This document shows, one piece after another, positions 8,201 to 16,368 of a stretch of DNA of 31,855 nt. The position numbers were made by a program, and so were the translations under genes. Below the pieces are notes generated by a model. That model had not been told where the DNA came from and did not search any database. It was given only the letters and a program-made list of their open reading frames with translations. Source of the DNA: CAZFCK01 sp964517355 (GTDB taxonomy: Bacteria; Desulfobacterota; Desulfovibrionia; Desulfovibrionales; Desulfovibrionaceae); contig CAZFCK010000026.1 in assembly GCA_964517355.1 (NCBI GenBank), positions 1 to 31,855 on the forward strand. Reading direction: 5' to 3'. Position 1 is the first letter of the stretch; each line of letters opens with the position of its first letter.

Positions 8201-8276
8201 TGGGGTGTCGCCAAGTAGGTAAGGCAACGGGTTTTGGTCCCGTCATTCGAGGGTTCGAGTCCTTCCACCCCAGCCA
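8201..8276 (+). tRNA. tRNA-Gln (anticodon UUG), CCA encoded
   Basis: A 76-base cloverleaf: acceptor TGGGGTG/CACCCCA, anticodon stem ACGGG/CCCGT (8227-8231 and 8239-8243) around a 7-base loop with TTG at 8234-8236, T-arm GGTTCGAGTCC, discriminator G and a genomic CCA. UUG reads CAA and, by wobble, CAG glutamine codons. It starts four bases after the ispE stop. Confidence 0.96.
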
Positions 8277-8360
8277 CAAAACAGCATAAGGCTCAAGGGC
8301 TGCCAATTAGCCATGTGAGCTTCCATTTCTAAACTTCAGCTTTCCAGGAACGACCACGCA

Positions 8361-9299
8361 ATGCATCGTGACCTTCAAATCGTCACAGGAACCGCCAATC
8401 CCGATCTCGCAAAGGCGATTTGCGACCATCTGGGATGTCGTCTGGCGCCTGCGGTGACGGAAACGTTCAGCGACGGTGAAATCCGTATAGAGATTGGTGC
8501 AAACGTCCGCGGAGACGATGTCTTTGTGGTGCAGCCGACATGCGCTCCAGTCAACGAAAACCTGATGCAGCTCTGTCTGATACTGGACGCGCTCAAACGC
8601 GCCAGTGCTGGCCGTGTGACTGCGGTGGTTCCCTATTACGGCTATGCGCGCCAAGATCGCAAGGTTGTGCCCCGCGCTCCCATCAGCGCCAAGATGGTGG
8701 CCGACTTTCTCACCGTGGCCGGTATGACCCGTATGATCACCATTGACCTTCATGCGGGGCAAATTCAGGGATTTTTCGATCTTCCAGTTGACAATCTGTA
8801 TGCCCTGCCGGTTTTTCTTGAATATCTCCGCCAATTTGATGACGATATTGTTATCGTGTCACCGGACGCCGGCGGTACTGAACGTGCCCGGCGTTATGCC
8901 AAACGCTTCAACGCATCCCTTGCCATAATTGATAAACGCCGAGATGAGCCCAACAAGGCCAAAGCCATGAATCTCATCGGCGACGTGAAAGACAAAATAG
9001 CCGTGGTAGTGGATGACATGATCGACACGGCAGGAACCATGTCTTCCGCCTCGCAGATCATTCTGGAAAAAGGCGCGAAAGATGTCATTGCCTGCGCCAC
9101 GCATCCGGTACTCTCCGGTCCCGCAATCCAACGCTTGAATGACTCTAAATTTTCTCAAGTTGTTGTGACCAATACCATTCCCCTTGGCGATAAACTGGCC
9201 CAATGCCCCAAGCTGAAAGTCTTATCCGTTGCGGGTCTGCTTGCCAAGGCAATCCATAATATTCATACGGACTCATCAGTAAGCGTTTTGTTTGTTTGA
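8361..9299 (+). CDS. prs: Ribose-phosphate pyrophosphokinase (PRPP synthetase)
   Basis: Prs makes phosphoribosyl pyrophosphate from ribose-5-phosphate and ATP for nucleotide, histidine and tryptophan synthesis. The 312-residue protein is a full-length class I enzyme: FSDGEIRIEI near the N-terminus, VVPYYGYARQDRK (about 90-102), IDLHAGQIQGFF (about 128-139), VIVSPDAGGTERARRYA and the PRPP loop VVDDMIDTAGTMSSA (about 216-230). The ribosome site before ATG 8361 is modest (AGGAAC). The gene follows the tRNA and precedes rplY with a 65-base gap. Confidence 0.96.
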   Translation: MHRDLQIVTGTANPDLAKAICDHLGCRLAPAVTETFSDGEIRIEIGANVRGDDVFVVQPTCAPVNENLMQLCLILDALKRASAGRVTAVVPYYGYARQDRKVVPRAPISAKMVADFLTVAGMTRMITIDLHAGQIQGFFDLPVDNLYALPVFLEYLRQFDDDIVIVSPDAGGTERARRYAKRFNASLAIIDKRRDEPNKAKAMNLIGDVKDKIAVVVDDMIDTAGTMSSASQIILEKGAKDVIACATHPVLSGPAIQRLNDSKFSQVVVTNTIPLGDKLAQCPKLKVLSVAGLLAKAIHNIHTDSSVSVLFV

Positions 9300-9364
9300 T
9301 TTTTCCGGGCCACTCCCAAATCTGGAGCAGGTAGGCCCGATGTGCCATTTCAAGGAGAACCACA

Positions 9365-10006
9365 ATGAGTGAGATGTTGCAGCTTTCCGTTAAAATGCGC
9401 GAAGCAAAAGGCAAAGGCGCCAATCGCCGTCTGCGTGAATCGAAAATGGTGCCTGGCGTGTTTTATAACGGCAAAGGTGAAAATTTCTGCGTCCAAGCTG
9501 AGTATATTCCTCTGGAAAAGACGTATGAAAAAGTTGGTTCAAATCAGGTCTTCCAGCTGAAAGTCGAAGGCCATGATGTTTATCCTTCTTTGCTGTGGAA
9601 AGTACAGCGTGATCCTGTAAAAGGTTTTCTGGAGCATGTCGATTTTTATGGCGTAGATATGTCCCATAAAATGCGCATCGTCGTGCCTATTGAACTCATT
9701 GGTGAACCTGCGGGCGTGAAATCCGGCGACGGATTGCTGGAAGTATTCCGCGATTCCATTGAAATCGAATGCCTCCCGTCCGATATTCCTGAAAAAATCA
9801 CCATTGATGTCAGCAAACTCAGCGTGGGCGACAATGTTCACGTGCAGGATCTCACAGTGCCTGAAGGCGTAGAGGTCATCTTCGAAGAACACTTCTCCGT
9901 TGTCGGCGTGGTTGCACAAACCAGCATGGAAGATACGCTCGCCGCCGAGGCCGCTGCCGAACAAGCCGCCGCTCTCAATGAAGAGGCGGCAGGCGAAGAA
10001 GGTTAA
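9365..10006 (+). CDS. rplY: 50S ribosomal protein L25, long CTC/TL5 form
   Basis: L25 binds 5S rRNA. This 213-residue version has the N-terminal L25 domain (residues 1 to about 95, with the opening KMREAKGKGANRRLRESKMVPGV) and the C-terminal TL5/CTC beta domain (about 96-190, with LIGEPAGVKSGDGLLE and VHVQDLTVPEGV). It ends in an Ala/Glu-rich tail. An AAGGAG motif lies upstream of the ATG. The coupling of prs and rplY is common in bacteria. A terminator follows directly. Confidence 0.95.
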   Translation: MSEMLQLSVKMREAKGKGANRRLRESKMVPGVFYNGKGENFCVQAEYIPLEKTYEKVGSNQVFQLKVEGHDVYPSLLWKVQRDPVKGFLEHVDFYGVDMSHKMRIVVPIELIGEPAGVKSGDGLLEVFRDSIEIECLPSDIPEKITIDVSKLSVGDNVHVQDLTVPEGVEVIFEEHFSVVGVVAQTSMEDTLAAEAAAEQAAALNEEAAGEEG

Positions 10007-10017
10007 TCAGATTCCAC

Positions 10018-10058
10018 AGGACCGTTCCATTGTACCGTATTGGGACGGTCCTTTATTT
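10018..10058 (+). terminator. Intrinsic terminator after rplY
   Basis: An 11-bp stem, AGGACCGTTCC at 10018-10028 paired with GGGACGGTCCT at 10042-10052 (one G-T wobble), has a 13-base loop and is followed by TTATTT. It separates prs-rplY from pth, which begins 40 bases later. Confidence 0.75.
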
Positions 10059-10097
10059 CTCCTGGCAGCCGCCACTTACAGTGCTTAAGCGCATCAC

Positions 10098-10706
10098 ATG
10101 GATTTTTCAGGTCTTATCGTCGGTTTGGGCAATCCCGGCGACACATACGCATTAACGCGACATAACTTTGGTTTCATGCTTGCCGACGCACTGCTTGACG
10201 CGTGTCGTATGGTTGCTCCGCATGATGTTATCCAGCAGCACTCTCGTAAAATCCAAGGCGACTTGTATCGAGTCCGCCTGCCCGGTGCTCCTGGTCTATG
10301 GCTTGTGCTCAAACCCATGACGTTCATGAACGAAAGCGGACGTAGCGTTTCCCATGTAGCCGGATTCTATAAACTGCCTCCCGAACGGATGCTTATCGTC
10401 CATGACGAATTGGATTTGCCGCTTGGCCGCATGAAGCTCAAAATGGGAGGCGGAACCGCCGGTCATAACGGCTTGCGCTCCATAGCAGGCCTTTTGGGGA
10501 GCAAGGAGTTTTACCGGTTACGCCTCGGCGTGGGCAAGCCCGAGCACAAGGATACGCGCAATTTTGTACTCAGCCGTTTTTCCTCCGAAGAGTGCAAAGT
10601 GCGAGACGATATTCTCAAAGCGGCTGTGCGTGGCGTTTTCCTCTTTGCATCCCAAGGGTTCGTTCCGGCGCAGCAGGAAATAAACGGTTACAGCTCTTCC
10701 GAGTAG
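10098..10706 (+). CDS. pth: Peptidyl-tRNA hydrolase
   Basis: Pth recycles peptidyl-tRNA released from stalled ribosomes. The 202-residue protein has the full set of catalytic elements: GLGNPGDTYALTRHNFGF, with N12 and the catalytic His (H22); PMTFMNESG (about 73-81); VHDELDLPLG, with D103; and GGGTAGHNGLRSI. The start at 10098 has only a weak ribosome site. The order rplY then pth is shared with many bacteria. Confidence 0.95.
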   Translation: MDFSGLIVGLGNPGDTYALTRHNFGFMLADALLDACRMVAPHDVIQQHSRKIQGDLYRVRLPGAPGLWLVLKPMTFMNESGRSVSHVAGFYKLPPERMLIVHDELDLPLGRMKLKMGGGTAGHNGLRSIAGLLGSKEFYRLRLGVGKPEHKDTRNFVLSRFSSEECKVRDDILKAAVRGVFLFASQGFVPAQQEINGYSSSE

Positions 10707-10796
10707 GGCATGGACAGGATTGGAGCTTTCAGGTATCACTACAGAAGACGCGGCTAGCCTTCCCTCGTACCCCGCATCCCCTCAAGGAGCCTATAG

Positions 10797-11306
10797 GTGT
10801 TTGCCGTCGATCAATTGGTCGTTTATCCCGCCCAAGGTGTTGGCAAGGTAGAACGCATCGAAAATCAAGAAATCGGTGGCGCAACAGCCGAGTTTTACAT
10901 TGTCCGAATCATCAGCAACAACGTAACCCTGATGGTTCCGGTAAAAAATGCGCGCAATGTTGGTCTGCGTCCAGTCTGCGACAAGGAGCTTGGCGCAAAG
11001 ATACTCGCATCATTGGAGGATCGTTCAGATTTCACCGGGTATTCCGGCCAAAACTGGAACAGACGGTACCGCGAGTATTCCGAGAAGTTAAAAAGCGGTG
11101 ATCTAACCGACGTAGCGTATGTTCTCAAAGAGTTATTGCTTATTGGCAAAGACAAGGAGCTTTCCTTCGGCGAACGCCGATTGTTGGAACAGGCCATGAA
11201 CCTGATCACTCTTGAGCTAGCGTATGCCCTTGATAAGCCGCAAGAAGCCGTCAAGGAAACCATCGAAGCCCTTTTTTCCGATGTGTTGCAATCCAACGAA
11301 GAATAG
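10797..11306 (+). CDS. CarD/CdnL-family RNA-polymerase-binding regulator
   Basis: CarD/CdnL proteins bind the RNA polymerase beta subunit and stabilise open promoter complexes. The 169-residue protein has the N-terminal RNAP-interaction domain (VDQLVVYPAQGVGKVERIENQ at about 4-24, VPVKNARNVGLRPV at about 47-60). A helical C-terminal DNA-binding domain follows (WNRRYREYSEKLKSGD, VLKELLLIGKDKELSFGERRLLEQAM). The start codon is GTG, supported by AAGGAG seven bases upstream. The next plus-strand gene is rho, 366 bases downstream of the stop when measured to TTG 11673. Confidence 0.92.
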   Translation: MFAVDQLVVYPAQGVGKVERIENQEIGGATAEFYIVRIISNNVTLMVPVKNARNVGLRPVCDKELGAKILASLEDRSDFTGYSGQNWNRRYREYSEKLKSGDLTDVAYVLKELLLIGKDKELSFGERRLLEQAMNLITLELAYALDKPQEAVKETIEALFSDVLQSNEE

Positions 11307-11349
11307 AGCGACTATTTTCTTGCCAAGATGTTGTTAATACGTTATGTCT

Positions 11350-11621
11350 TTATTTAGTACCTTTCTCAATGGTATGTTTCCGTTTTAATTCTTTTTGATG
11401 TTTGAACCGCTCTACGTGAAGCTCCCTTTTTGTATAGTTGTCGTCCATAAACGCATCAATTATAGATGCGAATACAACGATTACATCTTCTCGATACAAT
11501 AGCAAATAACGACAGTTAACTCTTAAGGTAGTCCTTTGCTACCCTCACTACAGATGTATTATATCTCCAAATACAGTATAGCGGCCAACGCTGCTTTGTT
11601 CTTCAACTCATTCTTTGTCCA
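11350..11621 (-). pseudogene. Decayed RelE/HigB-like toxin gene
   Basis: The carD-rho gap is clearly more AT-rich than its flanks. On the minus strand it carries two open pieces in different frames that together resemble a RelE/HigB (gp49-like) toxin. Piece one, from 11621 downward, begins QWTKNELKNKAALAAILYLE, then runs into a stop. Piece two, ending at TAA 11350-11352, begins LRVNCRYLLLYREDVIVVF and continues with KRELHVERFKHQKELKRK. That matches the family layout of ELR, YR.LY, I.VLH.F and a charged C-terminal helix. Stops and at least one frameshift separate the pieces, so it is not a functional gene. The assignment is from pattern resemblance only, and no antitoxin partner is evident. 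Confidence 0.4.
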
Positions 11622-11711
11622 TTGTTATTTGATACCCCCCTTACATGATCGGCTGCAAGAAGTGCAGGGCTCTTGCAGTTAGCGTCTTCAACGTCAAGAG
11701 GAATTGGATTT

Positions 11712-13007
11712 ATGCGTCAAGGCAAAGGAAACAAACAAAATCAGAATATGGAAAACATTATGAACCTATCTGAGCTCAAGACAAAAAGCATGTCTGCGCT
11801 CATGGGTCTTGCAAAAGAGTACAATATTGATAACCCCAGCGGATTACGCAAACAGGAGCTTATCTTTACTCTTCTGCAAAGCTGCGCATCGCAAAACGGC
11901 GCGATTTTTGGCGAAGGCGTCCTCGAAATTCTGCCGGACGGCTTTGGTTTTTTACGTTCCCCGATGTACAGTTACATGCCCGGTCCAGACGACATTTACG
12001 TATCTCCCTCACAAATCAGGAGGTTCGGGCTACGCAAGGGGGACGTTGTTTCCGGTCAAATACGCCCTCCGAAGGAAGGAGAACGATATTTCGCCTTACT
12101 ACGTGTAAATGAAATTGGATTCTTAACTCCGGAAAGTTCCAAGCAGCTCGTCCTTTTCGACAATCTCACCCCAATCTACCCCGACAGACGCTTCAGCATG
12201 GAAAACGGAGGAGAAAACTACTCCTCCCGCGTTATAGATCTGCTCGCCCCCATCGGGTGCGGTCAACGCGGTCTTATCGTTGCGCCGCCGCGAACTGGTA
12301 AGACCATGCTCTTGCAGACGATCGCCAATTCGATCAACGCCAATCATCCGGATGTCTATCTCATCGTGCTGCTCATTGACGAACGCCCCGAAGAAGTGAC
12401 CGATATGGAGCGCACAGTCAAAGCCGAAGTTATCAGTTCCACTTTTGACGAGCCTCCGCAGCGCCATGTGCAGGTCGTTGAGATGGTGTTGGAAAAAGCT
12501 AAGCGATTAGTGGAGAGGAAACGGGATGTTGTTATCCTGTTGGACAGCATCACCCGTTTGGGGCGCGCCTACAACGCCGTCACTCCATCTTCCGGGCGCG
12601 TTCTTTCCGGCGGACTGGACGCCAACGCCCTGCAACGCCCCAAGCGTTTTTTTGGAGCCGCCCGCAATATCGAAGAAGGCGGCAGCCTGACGATCATTGC
12701 CACAGCTCTTATCGATACCGGTTCTCGCATGGACGAAGTCATTTTCGAAGAATTCAAGGGCACCGGGAACATGGAAATATATCTTGATCGCCATTTGGCT
12801 GAGAAACGGGTATTCCCTGCCATTGACATAAACCGTTCAGGCACACGTAAGGAAGAATTGCTGCTTCCTGAAGACGTGCTGAATAAGGTTTGGATTTTGC
12901 GTAAGGTTCTCGCCCCCATGAATTCCATCGACAGCATGGAATTCCTGCTCGACAAGATGAAGGGCACCAAAAGCAACAATGATTTTCTGCTAACCATGAA
13001 TAAGTAA
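11712..13007 (+). CDS. rho: Transcription termination factor Rho
   Basis: Rho is the hexameric RNA helicase that ends transcription at Rho-dependent sites. This 431-residue form has the N-terminal Rho_N helices (NLSELKTKSMSALMGLAKEYNID), the cold-shock RNA-binding domain (GEGVLEILPDGFGFLRSP, DIYVSPSQIRRFGLRKGD) and the RecA-like ATPase. Walker A is APPRTGKT (191-198), Walker B is in RDVVILLDSITRLGRAYN, and the Q/R-loop region is GGLDANALQRPKRFFGAARN. I chose ATG 11712 because AGAGGAA lies just upstream. Starts at 11748 or 11760 (MNLSELK) are also possible and would match shorter homologues. A strong terminator follows. Confidence 0.95.
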   Translation: MRQGKGNKQNQNMENIMNLSELKTKSMSALMGLAKEYNIDNPSGLRKQELIFTLLQSCASQNGAIFGEGVLEILPDGFGFLRSPMYSYMPGPDDIYVSPSQIRRFGLRKGDVVSGQIRPPKEGERYFALLRVNEIGFLTPESSKQLVLFDNLTPIYPDRRFSMENGGENYSSRVIDLLAPIGCGQRGLIVAPPRTGKTMLLQTIANSINANHPDVYLIVLLIDERPEEVTDMERTVKAEVISSTFDEPPQRHVQVVEMVLEKAKRLVERKRDVVILLDSITRLGRAYNAVTPSSGRVLSGGLDANALQRPKRFFGAARNIEEGGSLTIIATALIDTGSRMDEVIFEEFKGTGNMEIYLDRHLAEKRVFPAIDINRSGTRKEELLLPEDVLNKVWILRKVLAPMNSIDSMEFLLDKMKGTKSNNDFLLTMNK

Positions 13008-13091
13008 GCCTGCACTTTCAGTTTCCGTACCGCACGCGGCATATCGAGCCAAGTGCCACATAAGCTGTCTGTTTGATGCAGCACCAATAAG

Positions 13092-13134
13092 CAAGCCGCT
13101 CCTCGCAATGGGGGAGCGGCTTGATCATTTTTTT
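13092..13134 (+). terminator. Intrinsic terminator of rho
   Basis: A perfect 11-bp stem, CAAGCCGCTCC (13092-13102) with GGAGCGGCTTG (13113-13123), a 10-base loop and then ATCATTTTTTT. The rest of 13135-13432 holds no gene I can support; it contains the inverted repeats described separately. Confidence 0.9.
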
Positions 13135-13278
13135 GTGCATGGAATCAGTGTAGGAGGAATTTTCCGTTTCCTGTTCACAGTATCGGCGTAAGGCACCCCT
13201 ATCCACATTGCTGGAGGAATTACCAGGCTTGGAACAATGCCAGAGAAAACATGGTATCTATCTTATATTATAAAATTT

Positions 13279-13326
13279 AAGTTTTTGAAAGGTGGTCCGG
13301 GGCGGGAGAAACTTTTTCAAAAACTT
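13279..13326 (-). terminator. Possible terminator of the sigma-54 activator gene
   Basis: A perfect 11-bp inverted repeat, AAGTTTTTGAA (13279-13289) and TTCAAAAACTT (13316-13326), with a GC-rich 26-base loop. On the minus strand it is followed by AAATTTTAT, about 100 bases beyond the activator stop. A second hairpin, GGCGCG/CGCGCC, lies at about 13336-13354. The long loop makes this a weak terminator candidate; it may be part of a dispersed repeat. Confidence 0.35.
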
Positions 13327-13432
13327 CAGCCCTTGGGCGCGGTCGTATCGCGCCTTAGGGATGAAGATAGCAGCGCTGGTTTCTCCCCGGAAAGTTTCAT
13401 AAATTAATCTGGAAATGGGAAATGGTATCAAA

Positions 13433-14776
13433 TTAAATTTTAAATGAATTCACATCAATATCATATTTTTTTATCCTGTGCCAAAGACTCCGCTCTTTGA
13501 TGCCCAAATACTCCGCCGCCCGTACCTGCACCCCTCCGGAATGGGACAGCGCTGCAACAATCATGGATTTCTCAAGTTCTTCGAGTCGTTCATCCAGTGA
13601 GACATCCTCCGACAATGTCGCTCCCACAGCGATGTGCGTGCCGGTTTCTCCTAATTGAATGGACAAATGCTTAGGCAACACCTGTCCTTTCTCGGCAAGA
13701 ACGGCTGCGCGCTCCATGACATTACGCAATTCCCGGACATTTCCGGTCCAAGGGGAAGAAAGCAGCAGTTGTAACGCCGCATCGGACAGGCGCAGCCCCT
13801 GACCGAAGCGCTCAAGAAAAAAATTGGCCAAAATCGGAATATCCTCTCTGCGCTCACGCAACGGTGGAAGTTGCATGGGGAACACATTGAGTCGATGAAA
13901 CAGATCTTCCCGGAATTGTCCCTCTGTGATCATCTTTTTAAAATTTTTGTTCGTTGCCGCGATAAGCCGCACATTAAAACGCACGACCCGTGTGCCCCCT
14001 ACCCGCTCACATTCTCCGGATTCAAGGGCTCGTAATATCTTAGCTTGTGTATCGAGAGGCATATCACCGATTTCATCCAAAAAAAGGGTCCCTCCATCGG
14101 CGAGTTCGAATTTCCCTTTTTTCATACTCACTGCGCCGGTAAACGCACCCTTTTCATGGCCGAAAAGTTCGCTTTCCAACAACCCCTCGGGTATCGCTGC
14201 GCAATTGACGGCGATATACGGTTTATCCTTGCGAGAACTATGATTATGCACGCTGCGGGCCACCAAATCCTTCCCCGTTCCCGATTCTCCAGTGACCAGG
14301 ACGGTGGCGTCGCTCGGCGCCACCTTGATAATCTGGCTTAATATCCCGCGTATTTCCTGGCTTTGGCCGATAATCTCCGGAAACAGTTCCCGTGCATCGA
14401 CTTTACTTAAAATGTCGGTGATCTGATGGAACACGGACGTAAAATGCGTAAGCTGGTCGCTTCCGAGGGATTGTTTTGTTATTCTCTGCTTAATGGCAGG
14501 CAATCGCTCAGCGCTTTTTACGAACATTTCAATAGGGCGTAATATCGCCCAGGCCACAAGAAGGGCGGCAAGATATGTCGCGCCGATAATAATCACGCTC
14601 CAGAAAGAAATCATGAAGAAGGGATCGATGCCTGTTGCGATGCAGTGCAACACAAGTCGGTAGGTAACGACAATGGATAAAAAAGCGATACTGGAAAAAA
14701 TGAGCGGGATGATAATGTACAGGCTCACGTGAAAATTACGAATCTTTTTGTCCCGCTTTCCTTTTCTCTGAAGCAT
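13433..14776 (-). CDS. Membrane-anchored sigma-54-dependent activator with HAMP-like region
   Basis: This enhancer-binding protein should drive RpoN-dependent promoters. From ATG 14776 it has 447 residues. There are two transmembrane helices (about 18-43 and 53-80) with only about ten residues between them, then a HAMP-like stretch (RPIEMFVKSAERL to HQITDIL). A central AAA+ domain follows, with Walker A GESGTGKD (163-170), GAFTGA (210-215) and the GGTLFLDEIGDMPL Walker B region. A Fis-type helix-turn-helix lies at the C-terminus (VQVRAAEYLGIKERSLWHRIKKY). It lacks a receiver domain, and the tiny outside loop leaves no periplasmic sensor. A TTG six codons upstream is the alternative start, but GAGAG precedes the ATG. 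Its position beside the pilus genes suggests they may be targets. I found no convincing -24/-12 site by eye in the intergenic regions checked. Confidence 0.87.
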   Translation of the reverse strand: MLQRKGKRDKKIRNFHVSLYIIIPLIFSSIAFLSIVVTYRLVLHCIATGIDPFFMISFWSVIIIGATYLAALLVAWAILRPIEMFVKSAERLPAIKQRITKQSLGSDQLTHFTSVFHQITDILSKVDARELFPEIIGQSQEIRGILSQIIKVAPSDATVLVTGESGTGKDLVARSVHNHSSRKDKPYIAVNCAAIPEGLLESELFGHEKGAFTGAVSMKKGKFELADGGTLFLDEIGDMPLDTQAKILRALESGECERVGGTRVVRFNVRLIAATNKNFKKMITEGQFREDLFHRLNVFPMQLPPLRERREDIPILANFFLERFGQGLRLSDAALQLLLSSPWTGNVRELRNVMERAAVLAEKGQVLPKHLSIQLGETGTHIAVGATLSEDVSLDERLEELEKSMIVAALSHSGGVQVRAAEYLGIKERSLWHRIKKYDIDVNSFKI

Positions 14777-14866
14777 GGTCGCACTCTCTGACAACGCTTA
14801 AGGGTAGCTCTACCCCCTTTTGGCCGACAGCATAAGAGTATTGCATTCTATAAACGGATATGCCTC

Positions 14867-14898
14867 CGGCGGTTTAAGAACCTGTTTAAAAAGGTTCC
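14867..14898 (-). repeat. Degenerate copy of a terminator-like hairpin repeat
   Basis: The stretch CGGCGGTTTAAGAACCTG followed by TTTAAAAAGGTTCC matches, with few differences, the start of the perfect hairpin at 31733-31768. The stem is GAACCT (14878-14883) with AGGTTC (14892-14897) plus weaker inner pairs. It lies downstream of the gspF-like gene and may terminate that operon. The surrounding 14777-15025 holds no gene; it also contains GGGTAG-CT-CTACCC at 14802-14815, a small palindrome just upstream of the activator gene. Confidence 0.5.
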
Positions 14899-15025
14899 AA
14901 AAATCTCCATTGTTTTATCTGGGATAACTTGTTAGCATATTGAAAATAATCAACTTAACAATCGGAAGTCCCGGAGAGGCGTGCCCCCCCGGCGGGGTTT
15001 TGGACGGAGCCCCTGTAAAAACCAT

Positions 15026-16243
15026 TTAATGTACCGTCTTTGTAAGATCAAACATGGGAAACAAAATGGCGGCCGCGAAAAAACCGACGACAACAGCCAA
15101 ACAGCACATCAAGATGGGACCTATGAGCTCGGACATACGGTTCACCGAATACTCGACTTCATAATCGTAATGCTTGGCGACCTGTTGCAACATATCGTCA
15201 AGATTTCCGGATTCCTCGCCGATGGCAATCATATTGATCACCATGGGAGTGAAACTCCGCGAATTGCGCAATGGCCCCGATATACCGCGTCCTTCCTGAA
15301 GTTTTTCTCTAAGATGCTCAAATTCTTTAGAAATTGCTTCATTTCCTATGGTGGCGGCCAGGATGCTGACCGTATCCAAAATTGATACGCCACTAGCCTG
15401 CAACAATGCGAAAATGCTCGCAAAGCGAGCCATGGCGCCCTTTCTGAAAACAGGACCGACAAGAGGCATCTTCAACATCATTGAATCTTTGACGAATTTA
15501 CCTTTTTCCGTACGCAGGTAAAGAAAAAGCGCCACAGAAAACGTAACAACGCTTCCCAATCCCACGTACCAATATTGTTGCAGGGCTTCATACATGTACA
15601 TGCAGATTTTGGTAGGCAAAGGCAGCTCAATCTTCGCGTTTGCAAAAATAGTCACGAACTTGGGGATAACAAAATTCAGCAAAAACAAAAAAGCACCCAC
15701 CAGCAACACAACGACAATAATCGGGTAGACCATGGCCGACTGAATTTGTTTTTTGACCTTGTACTCGTGCTCAATGAGATAGATAAGCCGTTCCAAGACT
15801 TCAGGAAGCGTGCCGGAGACTTCGCCAGCCTTCAACATGCTGCAATATAACGGGCTAAAAATAGCGTTGTGTTTGCTGAAGGCCGCGAAAAGTGTGGAGC
15901 CTTGCCGTATATCCTCTCCAATCTGCACCACAGCGCGTTTGAGTTTCGGGTTTTCGCTTTGCTGCTCAAGAACTTCGAGCAAATTGACGATGGAAATGCC
16001 TGCATCGAAAAGCGTGCGGAATTGTTTTGTAAAAAGAATGATGTCAGGAACTTTTACCTTTGTAAGTTTATCTTCGATGATCTTCGTTAAACTGCTTCCG
16101 CCGCCGGATTGCACTGTGACTTTCGACGGTATGAGTCCTCGCGCGGCGATCATGTCGCGCGCTGCTTCCATAGTATCCGCTTCGACAACGCCATTGACGG
16201 ACGATCCGCCGTCCGTAATTGCCTGATATTTATACTTAGGCAT
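15026..16243 (-). CDS. Type IV pilus / type II secretion platform protein (PilC/GspF/MshG family)
   Basis: The inner-membrane platform protein connects the assembly ATPase to pilin extraction. The 405-residue protein has the duplicated GspF layout: an N-terminal segment opening MPKYKYQAITDGGSSVNGVV, a first T2SSF domain (about 68-190, FTKQFRTLFDAGISIVNLLEVL) ending in a membrane helix, and a second domain (about 270-390, FASIFALLQASGVSILDTVSIL, IAIGEESGNLDDML) with the final helix ILMCCLAVVVGFFAAAILFPMFDL. GGAG seven bases upstream supports ATG 16243 over the frame opening at 16276. It follows the MshE-like ATPase gene, as mshG follows mshE in Vibrio. Confidence 0.9.
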   Translation of the reverse strand: MPKYKYQAITDGGSSVNGVVEADTMEAARDMIAARGLIPSKVTVQSGGGSSLTKIIEDKLTKVKVPDIILFTKQFRTLFDAGISIVNLLEVLEQQSENPKLKRAVVQIGEDIRQGSTLFAAFSKHNAIFSPLYCSMLKAGEVSGTLPEVLERLIYLIEHEYKVKKQIQSAMVYPIIVVVLLVGAFLFLLNFVIPKFVTIFANAKIELPLPTKICMYMYEALQQYWYVGLGSVVTFSVALFLYLRTEKGKFVKDSMMLKMPLVGPVFRKGAMARFASIFALLQASGVSILDTVSILAATIGNEAISKEFEHLREKLQEGRGISGPLRNSRSFTPMVINMIAIGEESGNLDDMLQQVAKHYDYEVEYSVNRMSELIGPILMCCLAVVVGFFAAAILFPMFDLTKTVH

Positions 16244-16368
16244 ATTACACTCCGTAATATTTAGCCTTTTTCCCACAACAGCGCATGTTGGAGATTATGA
16301 TTCTTCAAGTTATATAGCAGGCGAATGCGGCTATTGTCGAGCAGCCACAGCAGTGTGCGGTATAGATC

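Noticed and set aside
13237..13407. 56-codon plus-strand frame beginning MPEKTWYLSYIIKF
   Set aside because: Its nearest GGAGG is about 20 bases away, and its middle is translated from the inverted repeat at 13279-13326, so it is more likely repeat sequence than a gene.
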